Shown here one piece after another: positions 8,929 through 18,485 of a DNA stretch of 64,000 bases. Both the position numbers and the translations under genes were made by a program. Below the pieces are notes generated by a model, which saw only the letters and a list, made by a program, of their open reading frames with translations, did not search any database and had not been told where the DNA came from. The DNA comes from Anaerolineaceae bacterium (lineage in GTDB: Bacteria; Chloroflexota; Anaerolineae; Anaerolineales; Anaerolineaceae): the NCBI GenBank assembly GCA_016841445.1, contig JAENZD010000001.1, forward strand, positions 620,001-684,000, in the 5' to 3' direction. Each line of letters starts with the position of its first letter. Within the stretch, counting starts at the first letter, position 1.

Positions 8929-9402
8929 ATGAATTTATCAAGAAAAAGGATTGTAGCAATTAGCATATTGCTTTTGATTTCTCTTGGATCCTGCAACAAC
9001 CTTCCAGAGAAAAATCAGGACTGGGTCATTGTCACTAAGAAACAATCTGAAGAGACAGGGATGGCCTCATGGTTGGTAAACAGAGAAGGTTTTTGGACCC
9101 CATCGGCAGAGGATATCCTCAAGCTTGAAGAGGGTTTAGCCGCGTATTTAAGTCAGAATTCAAGTTATTTTTTTTTACAGCCACCTGTATGGGAGAGCCT
9201 TGAGGATTATCAGCGTCAGTACATTGGACTCGAGCGTGGAGGCATCCAAATAATTTATGGAAATTTCTTTTGTGATTCTTTGGGCTTGGATTGGCAAGAA
9301 ACTTTTGTGGTTGTAGAAGATGGTGGAGATTGCTACTTTCAGGTTGAATATAATGTGGAAAGTGGATTTTTCATTAAGCTGATAGTAAATGGTGTATCCT
9401 GA
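8929..9402 (+). CDS. Small lipoprotein, unknown
   Basis: 157 residues with a lipobox (LGSC, Cys about 22). The mature part contains two cysteines that could pair (FFCDSLG and GGDCYFQ). The C-terminal pattern Y-x-x-ESGxFxxLxVNG is typical of small beta-sandwich lipoproteins, but I cannot assign a family. The ribosome site is weak (GAAAGAGTAAAT). Same-strand neighbour of the preceding lipoprotein. Confidence 0.7.
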   Translation: MNLSRKRIVAISILLLISLGSCNNLPEKNQDWVIVTKKQSEETGMASWLVNREGFWTPSAEDILKLEEGLAAYLSQNSSYFFLQPPVWESLEDYQRQYIGLERGGIQIIYGNFFCDSLGLDWQETFVVVEDGGDCYFQVEYNVESGFFIKLIVNGVS

Positions 9403-9485
9403 TGTTAAGAAAATAGACCTCTTCGGATACATCTTAAAGAGCTTAAATAACTTAGTTATCAGTACATGGAGTATGAAGGAGTACT

Positions 9486-10478
9486 ATGAAACATTCACAT
9501 GAAGGTTTGGATTATAAGTTGTACAAAATTTACATTTGGGGTGGGTTGGCTTTACTTGTTATTTACACTATTGTTGCAGCATTTATCCTTGAATCTCGGA
9601 ATAAACTTGGTGTAGCAGGTGGCCCTTTTATCATAATTCCATTAATGGTTTGGTTTAGCGGCATTATGTTGTATTGGTGGTGGGTGTTTCTTTTTAGAAG
9701 TAAAAAAGAGCTTAAAGCATTAGCCAAGACACCTGAGGGGGATTTCCCAGGAATTAAATCCTTAAAAACGTGGAACACCCTTCATCAGGCGATGGCGATC
9801 TCTGGTGGTGACGTTGATGAACTTATTAAGAATGAGAAAAAAGCCAATCGTCCAATAATCATTTGGTTTGGTTTTATGAATTTGCTGCCTTGTTGGATTT
9901 TTGCACCCTTTATTTTGGGTTATTTGGGTTTCATGCCGGATATTGAACCCAGTATTTTGCTTGGAGTTTGGCTGGCGGGAGTCATCGTTTGGATTGTTTT
10001 GATGATAATTGTGACTTACTTGCTGTTAGGATGGGGGAGTAGAGCTTCAGAGGAAGTGTACTTGGCTCCTTTGGGGCTGGAAGTAACCCGAACACTTGGA
10101 CTTACAATAGATATAACCAGTCTGATTGGGGATGGACAAAAACTGATCCCGGATAACCCTACTATCATTGAAGGACAACGCTACGGCAAACTGGTTCACA
10201 TAGAAACTATCGGAAAGTATAGCCTGACATTCATAGAAACAAAACTGGCTGAATTCCGAGTACAGAGCAATCAAGGTAAATTGACCCCCAAGGAAAATGC
10301 ACCTAAGGAATTGGTTGCTGCACTTAAGAGCTTACGTAAGGCAAAGCGCTGGCAAGGGATAAAGGTTTCTGCAGGACCAAAAGGGATAGCCATTCATCGC
10401 GAATCTAAAGGAACAAATATGTGGTTGTATGATTTATGGTTAGCTGAATTCGTTATAGATAAATTAAAACAAGTCTAA
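9486..10478 (+). CDS. Four-helix membrane protein, unknown
   Basis: 330 residues. AAGGAG stands 6 bases before the ATG. Two transmembrane hairpins are visible (about 15-35 and 45-68; then about 125-148 and 157-182), separated by a cytosolic loop. A C-terminal soluble domain (about 190-330) carries the word IDITSLIGDGQ and a basic stretch. No enzymatic motif is evident. Confidence 0.75.
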   Translation: MKHSHEGLDYKLYKIYIWGGLALLVIYTIVAAFILESRNKLGVAGGPFIIIPLMVWFSGIMLYWWWVFLFRSKKELKALAKTPEGDFPGIKSLKTWNTLHQAMAISGGDVDELIKNEKKANRPIIIWFGFMNLLPCWIFAPFILGYLGFMPDIEPSILLGVWLAGVIVWIVLMIIVTYLLLGWGSRASEEVYLAPLGLEVTRTLGLTIDITSLIGDGQKLIPDNPTIIEGQRYGKLVHIETIGKYSLTFIETKLAEFRVQSNQGKLTPKENAPKELVAALKSLRKAKRWQGIKVSAGPKGIAIHRESKGTNMWLYDLWLAEFVIDKLKQV

Positions 10479-10676
10479 CTTAATCGTTAAATGATCAAGG
10501 ATTACTTATTTCTGGATATGATATATCGCTAATTAATTGCAGCGTCAAATGGAAGGCGAAAAAGTCAAACTTTCGCATGAAATGATTTAAGATTAATTGA
10601 AGAATATTGTGCCCAGCATACCAATGATTTGTTCATTGCTGTTGTTTGGATGTTTTTCTGACACAGGAGAATAGAC

Positions 10677-10904
10677 ATGACTTTCCTTCAACAATTATTA
10701 ACTGAAGTGCTTCCTAAAACATGGGCTGAAGATATGCAAGCAGAGTCACTCACTTGGATGGTACGTTGTCCTTGTAAGTTTGAACGCTCTATTTGGGAAA
10801 TTGGTGGTATCCGCTGGAAGGCAAAGGGTAGTCCACGGCGGCGATTAGTTTGTCCAAAGTGCGGGCAACGTACATGGCATACAGTGTATCGAAAACCGGG
10901 ATAG
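10677..10904 (+). CDS. 75-residue zinc-ribbon protein
   Basis: A short basic protein with CPC at about 31-33 and CPKC at about 60-63. This CxC...CxxC arrangement probably binds one zinc ion. CAGGAGAAT precedes the ATG at good spacing. Small zinc ribbons of this size usually bind nucleic acid or act as protein adaptors; nothing more specific can be read here. Confidence 0.65.
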   Translation: MTFLQQLLTEVLPKTWAEDMQAESLTWMVRCPCKFERSIWEIGGIRWKAKGSPRRRLVCPKCGQRTWHTVYRKPG

Positions 10905-11047
10905 TAATTGAGGAGTGGGTTCAAGTTTGTTCATGAGTAATGGCTGTTTTTAGGGTTTCAGAACCTGGTAAAAACTGAAACTTTTCCGGTGGTTAGGAAT
11001 TTTTCTAATTTTGCTTGGAATTATCAAGTCAATATAAGGAGGTTGAA

Positions 11048-11887
11048 ATGAGATGCTTTTGGATTGGTCTGATTCTGATGATCATGAGTGTTGCATGTAG
11101 CCCAATCTCTTCATTGCCTGGTTCGACAACGCTACAAACCCTGGAACCCATATCCGCGCAGGATGTGGTTGACAAAACGGCTGGACTTTGTTGTGAAAAT
11201 GATTGGTGGATCAAACTTTCTGAAGCAGAAGCCAAAGCTTATGAAGGCAGTACAAATGGTGAAGAACTCGATCCAGGTGTGGTTTTTTTAGAATTACTCG
11301 ATGCAGCTGGTGATAAATTCGATGTCAATGAGTATTTCCAAGCATTATCTCATCTGACCCTTGAGGATGGGTTTGTGCTGGATTATGTTTACTTTGCTCC
11401 CGGAGGGGGGGATGGTGCGCCATATGTATATGCGAGACAAAAAATAGAAACGAGGTTCGCAAATTATTCCGAGTATGAGAAAGCTAGTATTGACGATTAT
11501 TTGAGCCATATTTTGGTTGATGGAACAGCAGAAGGCTTTTATGAGTTAGCTGTATTGAGCGTCATGGGTGAACAATTTTATCTAGGATGGCACTTTGCGT
11601 ACAACGATTGGGAAGTTGTGAGCAGTCAGGAGAGGTTGGATGCGATCATTGAATTGATGAAAGTGAATAAGAGCTCAATGACAGATGATCAATTTGAAGC
11701 AATTTTGAATTTAGATGTTACACCAAGGGTAGAATTCGAAGGGGATAATGTCCAGGTGTGGATCTTATTGTTCACAAAACATGGTGGTTTTTATCAAAGG
11801 AAATTCACGATCAAACGAGATTTCCCTCACATAATGAATGAGGAAGATAACCTGCTTATTGAGTACAATAGTGGAGATGTTTATTGA
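11048..11887 (+). CDS. Lipoprotein, unknown
   Basis: 279 residues from the ATG at 11048, which is preceded by a strong AAGGAGG; an upstream in-frame codon at 11015 has no such site. Lipobox SVAC (Cys about 19) follows a hydrophobic signal. The mature domain starts with a Cys pair (LCCENDWW), contains a Gly-rich loop (PGGGDGAP) and has no motif I recognise. Last gene of the accessory run before the threonine operon, which converges on it. Confidence 0.75.
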   Translation: MRCFWIGLILMIMSVACSPISSLPGSTTLQTLEPISAQDVVDKTAGLCCENDWWIKLSEAEAKAYEGSTNGEELDPGVVFLELLDAAGDKFDVNEYFQALSHLTLEDGFVLDYVYFAPGGGDGAPYVYARQKIETRFANYSEYEKASIDDYLSHILVDGTAEGFYELAVLSVMGEQFYLGWHFAYNDWEVVSSQERLDAIIELMKVNKSSMTDDQFEAILNLDVTPRVEFEGDNVQVWILLFTKHGGFYQRKFTIKRDFPHIMNEEDNLLIEYNSGDVY

Positions 11888-12182
11888 CGTAACGTGACCT
11901 TTCTCAATGATTTAGTAAAAAGATGGGTATCTTTGCAGCATTTTTAAAATTATTTTAATTAATAGCTATCAGTTTTTTCGACAACTATCTTGGTTTAAGA
12001 TAAATAACAAGGGATACTCCTCGAAGCTCCATTGAAAGATGTAAATACGAATGCTCTATCCACCAACGGAGTCTCACAGCGGAGTAAAGCCTACCGCATG
12101 TGCCAAGCGAACACCCAAATCCATGAAAGTCTTTCAATATGAAATTTATTACCAAGTAACCCTGAACAAAACTACGATTGAA

Positions 12183-13511
12183 TCATATCCCAATTCTTCT
12201 CTCAATCGCCTCCACCACCGCCGCATACGAAGCATCCAGCTCCAAAGGCGGGTTGGCATACCGGCTGTTAACCCCCGCAAGCTCTCCCTGGTGATACCCC
12301 ACCTTGAAATCCGAGAACTTCAACCCGTGGGCTGTGGAAATCACGACGGCGCGCTCATGCCTTTTGATCACACCCTTCTCCAGCAGCTTGATCAGCGCAC
12401 CCAGCGCAACGCCGGTATGCGGGCAGCAGTACAGGCCGGTCCGGTCAGCCCGGGCAGCCGCGTCCGCCAGTTCATCCTCGCTGACCTGCTCCACCACGCC
12501 GTCAAAGGCCTTCAGAATCCGCACCGCCCGTTCGTAACTCACCGGGTTCCCGATCTGGATCGCGCTGGCCAGTGTCTTTTTCGCTTTCACAGGTTCAAAC
12601 GCCTGGTAATCCCGCTTGAAGCTCAAATACAATGGGTTGGCGTTGGCCGCCTGGGCACAGGCGATCCGGGGCAGGTGGTCGATCAATCCCAACGCCTTCA
12701 TCATCAGCAGTCCTTTCCCCAACGCGCTGACATTACCCAGGTTGCCGGCCGGCAGGATGATCCAATCCGGGATCTGCCAGTCCAACTGCTGGATGATCCC
12801 AATCCCAATCGTCTTCTGGCCCTCGATCCGCAGTGAGTTCATCGAGTTTGCCAGGTAGATCGTCGGGTCTTCCGTCAGCTGCTTCACGATCTCCATGCAG
12901 CCGTCAAAATCCGTATCCAGTGAGAGCACCGTCGCACCGTTGGCAATCGGCTGGATGAGCTGGGCAGTGGAAACTTTGGCACGCGGCAGTAGGATCACAG
13001 CCGGGATTTCTGCGGCGGCAGCATAGGCCGCCAGGGCAGCGGACGTATCCCCGGTGGAGGCGCAGGCAACGGCACGGATCGGCTTGCCCTCAGCGATCAT
13101 TTGCTTAACCACCGAAACCAGCACGGTCATGCCCAGGTCTTTAAAGGAACCGGTATGGCTGTTGCCGCACAGCTTCACCCACAGGTCGGGTAGGCCGATT
13201 TGCTGGCCCAAAAGATGCGCATTGAACAGATTGGTATGGCCTTCGTACATCGAAACGATGTTCTCATCCCTGACCAATGGGGCAACCCATTCCTTTTTCC
13301 CCCAAACGCCGCTGCCGTATGGGAAGTCCTTTGAATGGGTCCGCTGGTCAAAAAGCGCTTTCCATTCATCCGCCGAGCGATCCTTTAGCGCCTCAATATC
13401 ATGTTCCACCTCCAGCAGGCCGTCGCCGTCCTTACAGCGATAGATCACATCAAAGATGGAATAGCTTTCGGCGGGATCGTGCATGCATTCATACCAGCAG
13501 TTATAGGTCAT
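12183..13511 (-). CDS. thrC: Threonine synthase
   Basis: 442 residues. A pyridoxal-phosphate enzyme of the tryptophan-synthase-beta fold that turns O-phosphohomoserine into threonine in the cytoplasm. The PLP lysine is K124 in [11 protein letters not shown]. The phosphate-binding loop (LPAGNLGN) and the [15 protein letters not shown] segment match the family. Length is normal for the short threonine synthase class. The ATG overlaps the stop of the preceding HAD gene as ATGA, so it is the last gene of a translationally coupled operon lysC-asd-HAD-thrC. Its 3' end is duplicated in decayed form at 755-845 and 2309-2437. Confidence 0.95.
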   Translation of the reverse strand: MTYNCWYECMHDPAESYSIFDVIYRCKDGDGLLEVEHDIEALKDRSADEWKALFDQRTHSKDFPYGSGVWGKKEWVAPLVRDENIVSMYEGHTNLFNAHLLGQQIGLPDLWVKLCGNSHTGSFKDLGMTVLVSVVKQMIAEGKPIRAVACASTGDTSAALAAYAAAAEIPAVILLPRAKVSTAQLIQPIANGATVLSLDTDFDGCMEIVKQLTEDPTIYLANSMNSLRIEGQKTIGIGIIQQLDWQIPDWIILPAGNLGNVSALGKGLLMMKALGLIDHLPRIACAQAANANPLYLSFKRDYQAFEPVKAKKTLASAIQIGNPVSYERAVRILKAFDGVVEQVSEDELADAAARADRTGLYCCPHTGVALGALIKLLEKGVIKRHERAVVISTAHGLKFSDFKVGYHQGELAGVNSRYANPPLELDASYAAVVEAIERRIGI

Positions 13512-14644
13512 AGATCTTCTCCTATCACGTGGGTCATGGTCTGGTGGACGGGTTGATAGCCCTCTTCCTTCATCGCTTCAGGGGGGAGCACCGCTTCATC
13601 CGGCTTGTCCGAAAGGCCAAAGATCAATGCGCCTTGCTCCTGCCAGCGGTTGGCTAAGTGCAGGATTTCAGCCGTGATCACGATCTCTTCATCCAGCACC
13701 TGTTCAATCGCTGTATTTTCAGGCAGGTGCCCCATATGCTGGACGGTGCGCTTGTATTCATTGGCACGGAACGCTTTGAAGGGTGTTGGATCGCCTGATT
13801 TGACGCGTTCAAGGATGTCCTGATGGATTTCGCGGACTTTCGCAGGCAGCAGATCGCTTCTTTCGTCAACCGTTTGCAGGAAATCCATAAAATTTTGAAG
13901 TTTACTGTTACGCACATCCCGAACAAGATCTGATCGTGAGATCAGGCCGCTGCTGATGATCAGGCAAATAGTGACCAGGTAATCCTGGTTATCCGCCGTG
14001 AAGGGATGAAATTCGACCTGGTTGAAGACCTTGTAAGCATCCTGAAAAACGGCGGGGTTGTAATCGGATCCCAATGCCTCAAAAAGCGTGTCATCCGCAG
14101 CTTGAAGCCGTTTCGCATCGATGGTTTGATCGTTGCGGCCGCGGGCACCCAGGATGGTCTTGTCCAAATCGATCAGAACCACCGCTTGATCATCAATGCT
14201 GAAATGCACTTCATCTAAATAGAACGTAAATTGATCCAATGCTTTCCAGCGATTGGCAATATAAAGCGTCTCTGAATTGACCTGCTCCAGTTCGACCTTC
14301 GCACGCCCGGGCTGATCAGCACCAATGAATGCGATCCCATCCCAACCTGACTCCTTGCAGATGTTCAAAAATGCCTGGCCGTCGTTCATCCGGGTGTCCC
14401 CGATATAGATCAGGCGATGGATCGCTGAACCCGGGGATGAGAGCTGTTGGGCCGCCCGGACGATTTCTGCCATCACCTCGCCGTATTCGGGCATGGATTT
14501 GCGCGGCAGAAAATCTACCGGATAGTTTAATTTCTCCCTCAAGTCAGCCAGGCTGGGCAGCCGTGGGTCGCAGGGGATCAGGTTGCGGAAGACGATCTGG
14601 TCACCTAAAAATGCGCTGACCGTTGATAGCCCGTAAGACTTCAT
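13508..14644 (-). CDS. HAD-like protein inside the threonine operon
   Basis: 378 residues, overlapping both asd and thrC by four bases (ATGA), so made in step with them. The C-terminal two thirds start with [11 protein letters not shown] (DLDKT at 159-163), the DxDxT nucleophile motif of HAD phosphotransferases. A late motif [11 protein letters not shown] (about 347-357) could be the acidic metal-binding motif. The first 150 residues carry [13 protein letters not shown], which also looks HAD-like (GDxxxND), so two related domains may be fused. No canonical homoserine kinase is seen in the operon. One reading is that this protein supplies the missing phosphorylation or a proofreading phosphatase. 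The family is known to me only as uncharacterised HAD proteins. Confidence 0.8.
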   Translation of the reverse strand: MKSYGLSTVSAFLGDQIVFRNLIPCDPRLPSLADLREKLNYPVDFLPRKSMPEYGEVMAEIVRAAQQLSSPGSAIHRLIYIGDTRMNDGQAFLNICKESGWDGIAFIGADQPGRAKVELEQVNSETLYIANRWKALDQFTFYLDEVHFSIDDQAVVLIDLDKTILGARGRNDQTIDAKRLQAADDTLFEALGSDYNPAVFQDAYKVFNQVEFHPFTADNQDYLVTICLIISSGLISRSDLVRDVRNSKLQNFMDFLQTVDERSDLLPAKVREIHQDILERVKSGDPTPFKAFRANEYKRTVQHMGHLPENTAIEQVLDEEIVITAEILHLANRWQEQGALIFGLSDKPDEAVLPPEAMKEEGYQPVHQTMTHVIGEDL

Positions 14645-15693
14645 GAGAGGTAGCCCCCGGCGACCAGCAGCTCTGCATTCAAAATCGAGCCGCCGGCTGC
14701 ACCCCGGATGGCGTTATGAATAACCGATACCAGCCTCAGGTCGAAGATCGGGCAGGGGCGAACCCGGCCAACCGTGGCAACCATCCCATTTTGCGCGTCC
14801 CGGTCACGACGGGGTTGCGGCCTGTCCGGTTCATCACGAACAATGATCGATCTCTGCGGCGCACTGGGCAGGTCCCAGGCCATCTCTGGCCCGCGGTAAT
14901 TCCTCAGCACCTCAACAGCCGCTTCAGGGGAGGGCTTTTCTTCAAACTTGACGGAGAGGCAAACCGTATGCCCATGCTGAATGGGACCGCGGTTGGCTTG
15001 CGCACTGACCTTGAATTTGCCAGGGATGCGTTCCTTCCCCGATAAATGGCCCATCAGCAAGAGGCTTTCGCTTTCGAGTTTTTCCTCCTCCCCAGGGATA
15101 TAAGGCACCAGGTTATCGGCCATATCAAGAAAGCTCAATCCCGGATAGCCCGCACCGGAGACAGCCTGGATGCTGGTCGCGAAAACGCTTGAAACGCTGA
15201 ATGCCTGATCCAGCGGCTTGAGGGGCATCACGGCGCAGGTGGTCGTGCAGTTCGGGCTGGTCACCATCAGGCCTTTCCAGCCGCGTCTTTCTGCCTGCCA
15301 TTCGACCATTTTGATATGCTCGCCGTTCACCTCGGGAATGATCATCGGCACATCCGGGTCCTGCCGGTATGCAGACGCGTTGGAGCTCACCACATAGCCG
15401 GCTTCAGCCAGTTTGGGCTCTGCTTCCAGGGCAATCCGGGCAGGCAGTGCGGAAAAAACAAGGCGAGCCGGCAGGTCAGGTGTGATGGGCTGGATAATTT
15501 GATCCAGGATCGCGTCCGGCGGGTCACCTTCAAGCACCCAGTTGCAGGCTTCACGATAGGTCATGCCCACACTGCGGGGCGATCCGCACAGGACAGATAT
15601 CTCAAACCAGGGATGGGCCTGTAACAATTGGATGAAGCGCTGGCCGACTATGCCGGTCGCACCAAGGATGGCAGCAGGGATTTTGTTCATCAT
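14641..15693 (-). CDS. asd: Aspartate-semialdehyde dehydrogenase (archaeal/fungal-type)
   Basis: 350 residues. Reduces aspartyl phosphate to the semialdehyde with NADPH. The Rossmann motif GATGIVGQRF lies at the N-terminus. The catalytic cysteine is in TSPNCTTT (about residue 148), followed by SGAGYPG and a histidine-bearing HGHTVC motif. The SPNCTTT form is that of the archaeal/fungal branch, not the common bacterial one. The start overlaps the lysC stop as ATGA and its stop overlaps the HAD gene start in the same way. Confidence 0.93.
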   Translation of the reverse strand: MMNKIPAAILGATGIVGQRFIQLLQAHPWFEISVLCGSPRSVGMTYREACNWVLEGDPPDAILDQIIQPITPDLPARLVFSALPARIALEAEPKLAEAGYVVSSNASAYRQDPDVPMIIPEVNGEHIKMVEWQAERRGWKGLMVTSPNCTTTCAVMPLKPLDQAFSVSSVFATSIQAVSGAGYPGLSFLDMADNLVPYIPGEEEKLESESLLLMGHLSGKERIPGKFKVSAQANRGPIQHGHTVCLSVKFEEKPSPEAAVEVLRNYRGPEMAWDLPSAPQRSIIVRDEPDRPQPRRDRDAQNGMVATVGRVRPCPIFDLRLVSVIHNAIRGAAGGSILNAELLVAGGYLS

Positions 15694-17111
15694 TCACTTC
15701 CTTTTTCATTTTCAATCACGTCACGATGGATTTGCCTCACCGCCCGGTCGGCATCTTCTGCAGCGACGACCATCGAAATGCTGTATTCAGAAGAACCTTG
15801 CGCGATGGCGATCACATTGATCTCTGCCCGCCCAAGTGCACCGAAAACACGGGCTGAGACCCCGGGTGTATCGCTCATCCCCGCTCCGATCACAGACAGC
15901 ACGACCACATCATCCATCGCCCAAACCCGGTCGATATCTTTACGGATCAATTCAAGCGCCATTTCTTCTTCAAGCGCCCCAATCACAGACCTGGCGTTCT
16001 CCGTTGGGATCACAAAGCAGATTGACTGCTCGGATGAGGACTGTGAAATCATCAATACGCTGGTATCCTGCTGTGCGACCGCGCCAAAAGTACGGGCAGC
16101 GATACCCGGCACGCCCAGCATCCCCCTTCCGGCCACGGTGATGATGCTCAGGTCGCGGATGGTCGAGATCGCGGTGATCTTGCCGGGGATAGATTGCCTC
16201 TCCTGGCTGATGCGGGTGCCGGGGTGCATGGGATTGAATGTATTTTTGACCCATAATGGGATGTTGTGTTCGATGATCGGGCGGATGGTCTTGGGATGCA
16301 GGACTTTCGCACCGAAATAAGCCAGTTCGCCAACCTCATTAAAGGAAAGCTCAGGGATAACCTGTGCATTTGGGACGATCCGGGGGTCCGCCGACATGAC
16401 CCCATCGACATCCGTCCAGGTCCAGACCGCATCCGCATCCAAAGCATAGCCCAGGATAGCAGCCGTGTAATCGCTCCCGCCGCGTCCAAGCGTCATCGTG
16501 ACCCCTTGCTGATTTGCGGCGATGAACCCGGTCACAACCACGATCTTGCCCTGTTGGAGTAGCGGCACTAAATTTTCTTCAACTTTCCCCCGTGTGTCCT
16601 CCATGATCGGATGCGCATTTTGGAAATTGCTGTCTGTCACGATCAGCTTGGTTGCATCCATGGCTTGCCCTGGCAGCCCCTTTTGCCGCAGCAGCCCGGC
16701 GAAGAGTCGTGCATTGATCCGTTCACCAAAGGAGCTGATCGTGTCCACGCCGCGCGGTGTCATTTCGCCCAACACAAAGGCACTCCGGCAAATCAGGTCT
16801 AAGTCATGGAGTAACTGTTCAATGCTATCCGTCAGGGCGGATTTCTCATCCGGATCACTGATCAACTTATTCACCGTTTGAATGTGTTTCGTCCGCAGTG
16901 CTTCAATCAGGCGGGCGTACGTGTCCTGGTCGCATTCAGAGATCGCATCAGCGCATCCTAAAAGTGTGTCGGTCACACCACTCATCGCCGAAACCACAAC
17001 CACCAGGTTCTCCCATTGGCTGGATTGGGCTTTCACAATCTCAGCAGCCTGGTTGAGCGCCTCAACACTTCCAACAGATGTACCGCCAAATTTCATAACC
17101 AGTGTGCTCAT
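15690..17111 (-). CDS. lysC: Aspartokinase
   Basis: 473 residues from the ATG at 17111, preceded by CAGGAGATG. The first enzyme of the aspartate family phosphorylates aspartate with ATP. KFGGTSVG at residues about 7-14 is the aspartokinase signature; LGRGGSDYTA and the WTDVDGV loop are intact. Two ACT domains follow (about 315-390 and 395-465), the usual site of feedback inhibition by threonine or lysine. Monofunctional, no homoserine dehydrogenase fused. First gene of the ATGA-coupled block. Confidence 0.95.
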   Translation of the reverse strand: MSTLVMKFGGTSVGSVEALNQAAEIVKAQSSQWENLVVVVSAMSGVTDTLLGCADAISECDQDTYARLIEALRTKHIQTVNKLISDPDEKSALTDSIEQLLHDLDLICRSAFVLGEMTPRGVDTISSFGERINARLFAGLLRQKGLPGQAMDATKLIVTDSNFQNAHPIMEDTRGKVEENLVPLLQQGKIVVVTGFIAANQQGVTMTLGRGGSDYTAAILGYALDADAVWTWTDVDGVMSADPRIVPNAQVIPELSFNEVGELAYFGAKVLHPKTIRPIIEHNIPLWVKNTFNPMHPGTRISQERQSIPGKITAISTIRDLSIITVAGRGMLGVPGIAARTFGAVAQQDTSVLMISQSSSEQSICFVIPTENARSVIGALEEEMALELIRKDIDRVWAMDDVVVLSVIGAGMSDTPGVSARVFGALGRAEINVIAIAQGSSEYSISMVVAAEDADRAVRQIHRDVIENEKGSE

Positions 17112-17151
17112 AATTTCACATCTCCTGACCTTTTCAGTTTGATGATAAATG

Positions 17152-17180
17152 ATATCATAAGTGGCAGTATACTGTCTCAA
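17152..17180 (-). promoter_or_regulatory. Candidate promoter of the lysC-thrC operon
   Basis: Minus-strand TTGAGA (17175-17180), a 17-base spacer, then TGATAT (17152-17157), about 40 bases before the lysC start. It matches sigma-70-type spacing; the hexamers are only moderately close to consensus. Confidence 0.4.
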
Positions 17181-17642
17181 CGGCAGCAGTAACAATAGGT
17201 AAACCCAAAAATCAAATCAGGATCACCCAAAATTATCCTCCGCCATTCACACCTTACGAGAAAAACAAAAGTTCATCTCCCAGTGATCTTCAAGAGAACT
17301 TTACCTGGTGAGGAAAGGTGAACAGGGTAATCGCAAAGTTGCAACAATTGAGTGGACACAAGTCTCCAAAGAAGGTTAAATTTATAAAATCCCTCTCCCT
17401 TTCAAGCTGACCGACGTCACTCAAAGAGTGCTCTTCGAGCAAGTCGGATCAGCGAAGTGGAAAGGCTCAAGAGAGCCTTACAAGGGAGAGGGCAGGGTGA
17501 GGGTTACAATCTTTTCTCTGGTAAAGCGAGGGTGACTTACATAAATAAATGATAAAATGATAAGATAAATACTTTCGTCCTTAACGGTATGATAGTAACT
17601 TGGCTAGATATTTGGTCATCCATTCGAAATCTGGAGTAAATC
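17181..17642. other. Intergenic region between lysC and proC
   Basis: Divergent spacer of about 460 bases. The only clear structure is the cloverleaf-like repeat at 17391-17505; AT-rich leader sequence of proC follows. No open frame worth naming. Confidence 0.5.
17391..17505. repeat. Cloverleaf-like intergenic repeat, copy 1
   Basis: Near-identical to 38117-38233. Outer stem CCCTCTCCCTT/AAGGGAGAGGG; inner stem GCTGACCGAC/GTCGGATCAGC (one bulge) enclosing two small hairpins (CACTC-AAA-GAGTG and GCTC-TTC-GAGC); then a third hairpin AGGCTC-AAGA-GAGCCT. Ends with GGCAGGGTGAGGGTT. The whole could fold as a branched RNA or a single-strand DNA structure. Confidence 0.85.
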
Positions 17643-18485
17643 ATGGAACAACATCAAATTTTTTCAATCATCGGCCCCGGGGTGATGGGGGAAGCCCTCA
17701 TCAGCAGCCTGATTTCAAACCAGGTGATCGAGCCAGGACAAATCGTTGCGGCAGGTCCACGGGGGGATCGACTGGATGAATTAGCGGACCGATACCAGAT
17801 CAAGACAACCCTCAGCAATGCCGGAGCCGTTCAGGCCGCAGATGTCGTCCTTTTATGTGTCAAACCGCAGAAGCTGTCCCATGTCTTCAGTGACCTTCAA
17901 GGCCGGCTTCCCGAAAACGCGCTGGTTATATCCATCATCGCGGGTGCGACCATTAATTCCCTGGTGACCGGCCTCAAACACGCACTGGTTGTGCGCGCCA
18001 TGCCCAATACACCCGCCCAGGTCGGTCAGGGCATGACCGTCTGGACGCAGAGCCAGCAAACCTCATCAGCGCAGCATGCGCTTGCTGAGAAGATCTTAAG
18101 TGCGATTGGGGAAGCGATTTTTGTCGAAGAAGAGAGTTACATTGATATGGCCACGGCGGTATCCGGAACCGGGCCGGCTTATGTCTTCTTATTCCTCGAA
18201 TCGATGATCGATGCCGGCGTGCACCTCGGTCTGCCCCGCCGGATTGCTGAAAAAATGGTCATCCAAACCATCAAAGGATCCATGGATTATTACACCCAAA
18301 ACAGCTCCCATCCTGCCCGATTGCGAAACCAGGTCACATCGCCTGGCGGAACATCAGCAACAGCCCTCTATTACCTGGAAAAAATGGGCTTCCGGACGGC
18401 GATCTCCCGGGCGATCTGGGCGGCGTACACAAGATCCGAAGAACTAGGCAAGGGACAGATGCACCAGGACCCCGAGAAGATCTGA
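17643..18485 (+). CDS. proC: Pyrroline-5-carboxylate reductase
   Basis: 280 residues. Last step of proline synthesis: reduces pyrroline-5-carboxylate with NAD(P)H. The N-terminal dinucleotide motif is IIGPGVMGEA. AMPNTPAQVGQGMT and the C-terminal SGTGPAYVFLFLE...TSPGGTSATALYYLE blocks are hallmark motifs of the family. Length is typical. The gene is divergent from lysC. Its last 26 bases recur at 2043-2068. Confidence 0.95.
   Translation: MEQHQIFSIIGPGVMGEALISSLISNQVIEPGQIVAAGPRGDRLDELADRYQIKTTLSNAGAVQAADVVLLCVKPQKLSHVFSDLQGRLPENALVISIIAGATINSLVTGLKHALVVRAMPNTPAQVGQGMTVWTQSQQTSSAQHALAEKILSAIGEAIFVEEESYIDMATAVSGTGPAYVFLFLESMIDAGVHLGLPRRIAEKMVIQTIKGSMDYYTQNSSHPARLRNQVTSPGGTSATALYYLEKMGFRTAISRAIWAAYTRSEELGKGQMHQDPEKI

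Noticed and set aside
12051-12836. Plus-strand frame of 261 codons
   Set aside because: Antisense shadow of thrC; its middle part reads the complement of conserved threonine-synthase codons.
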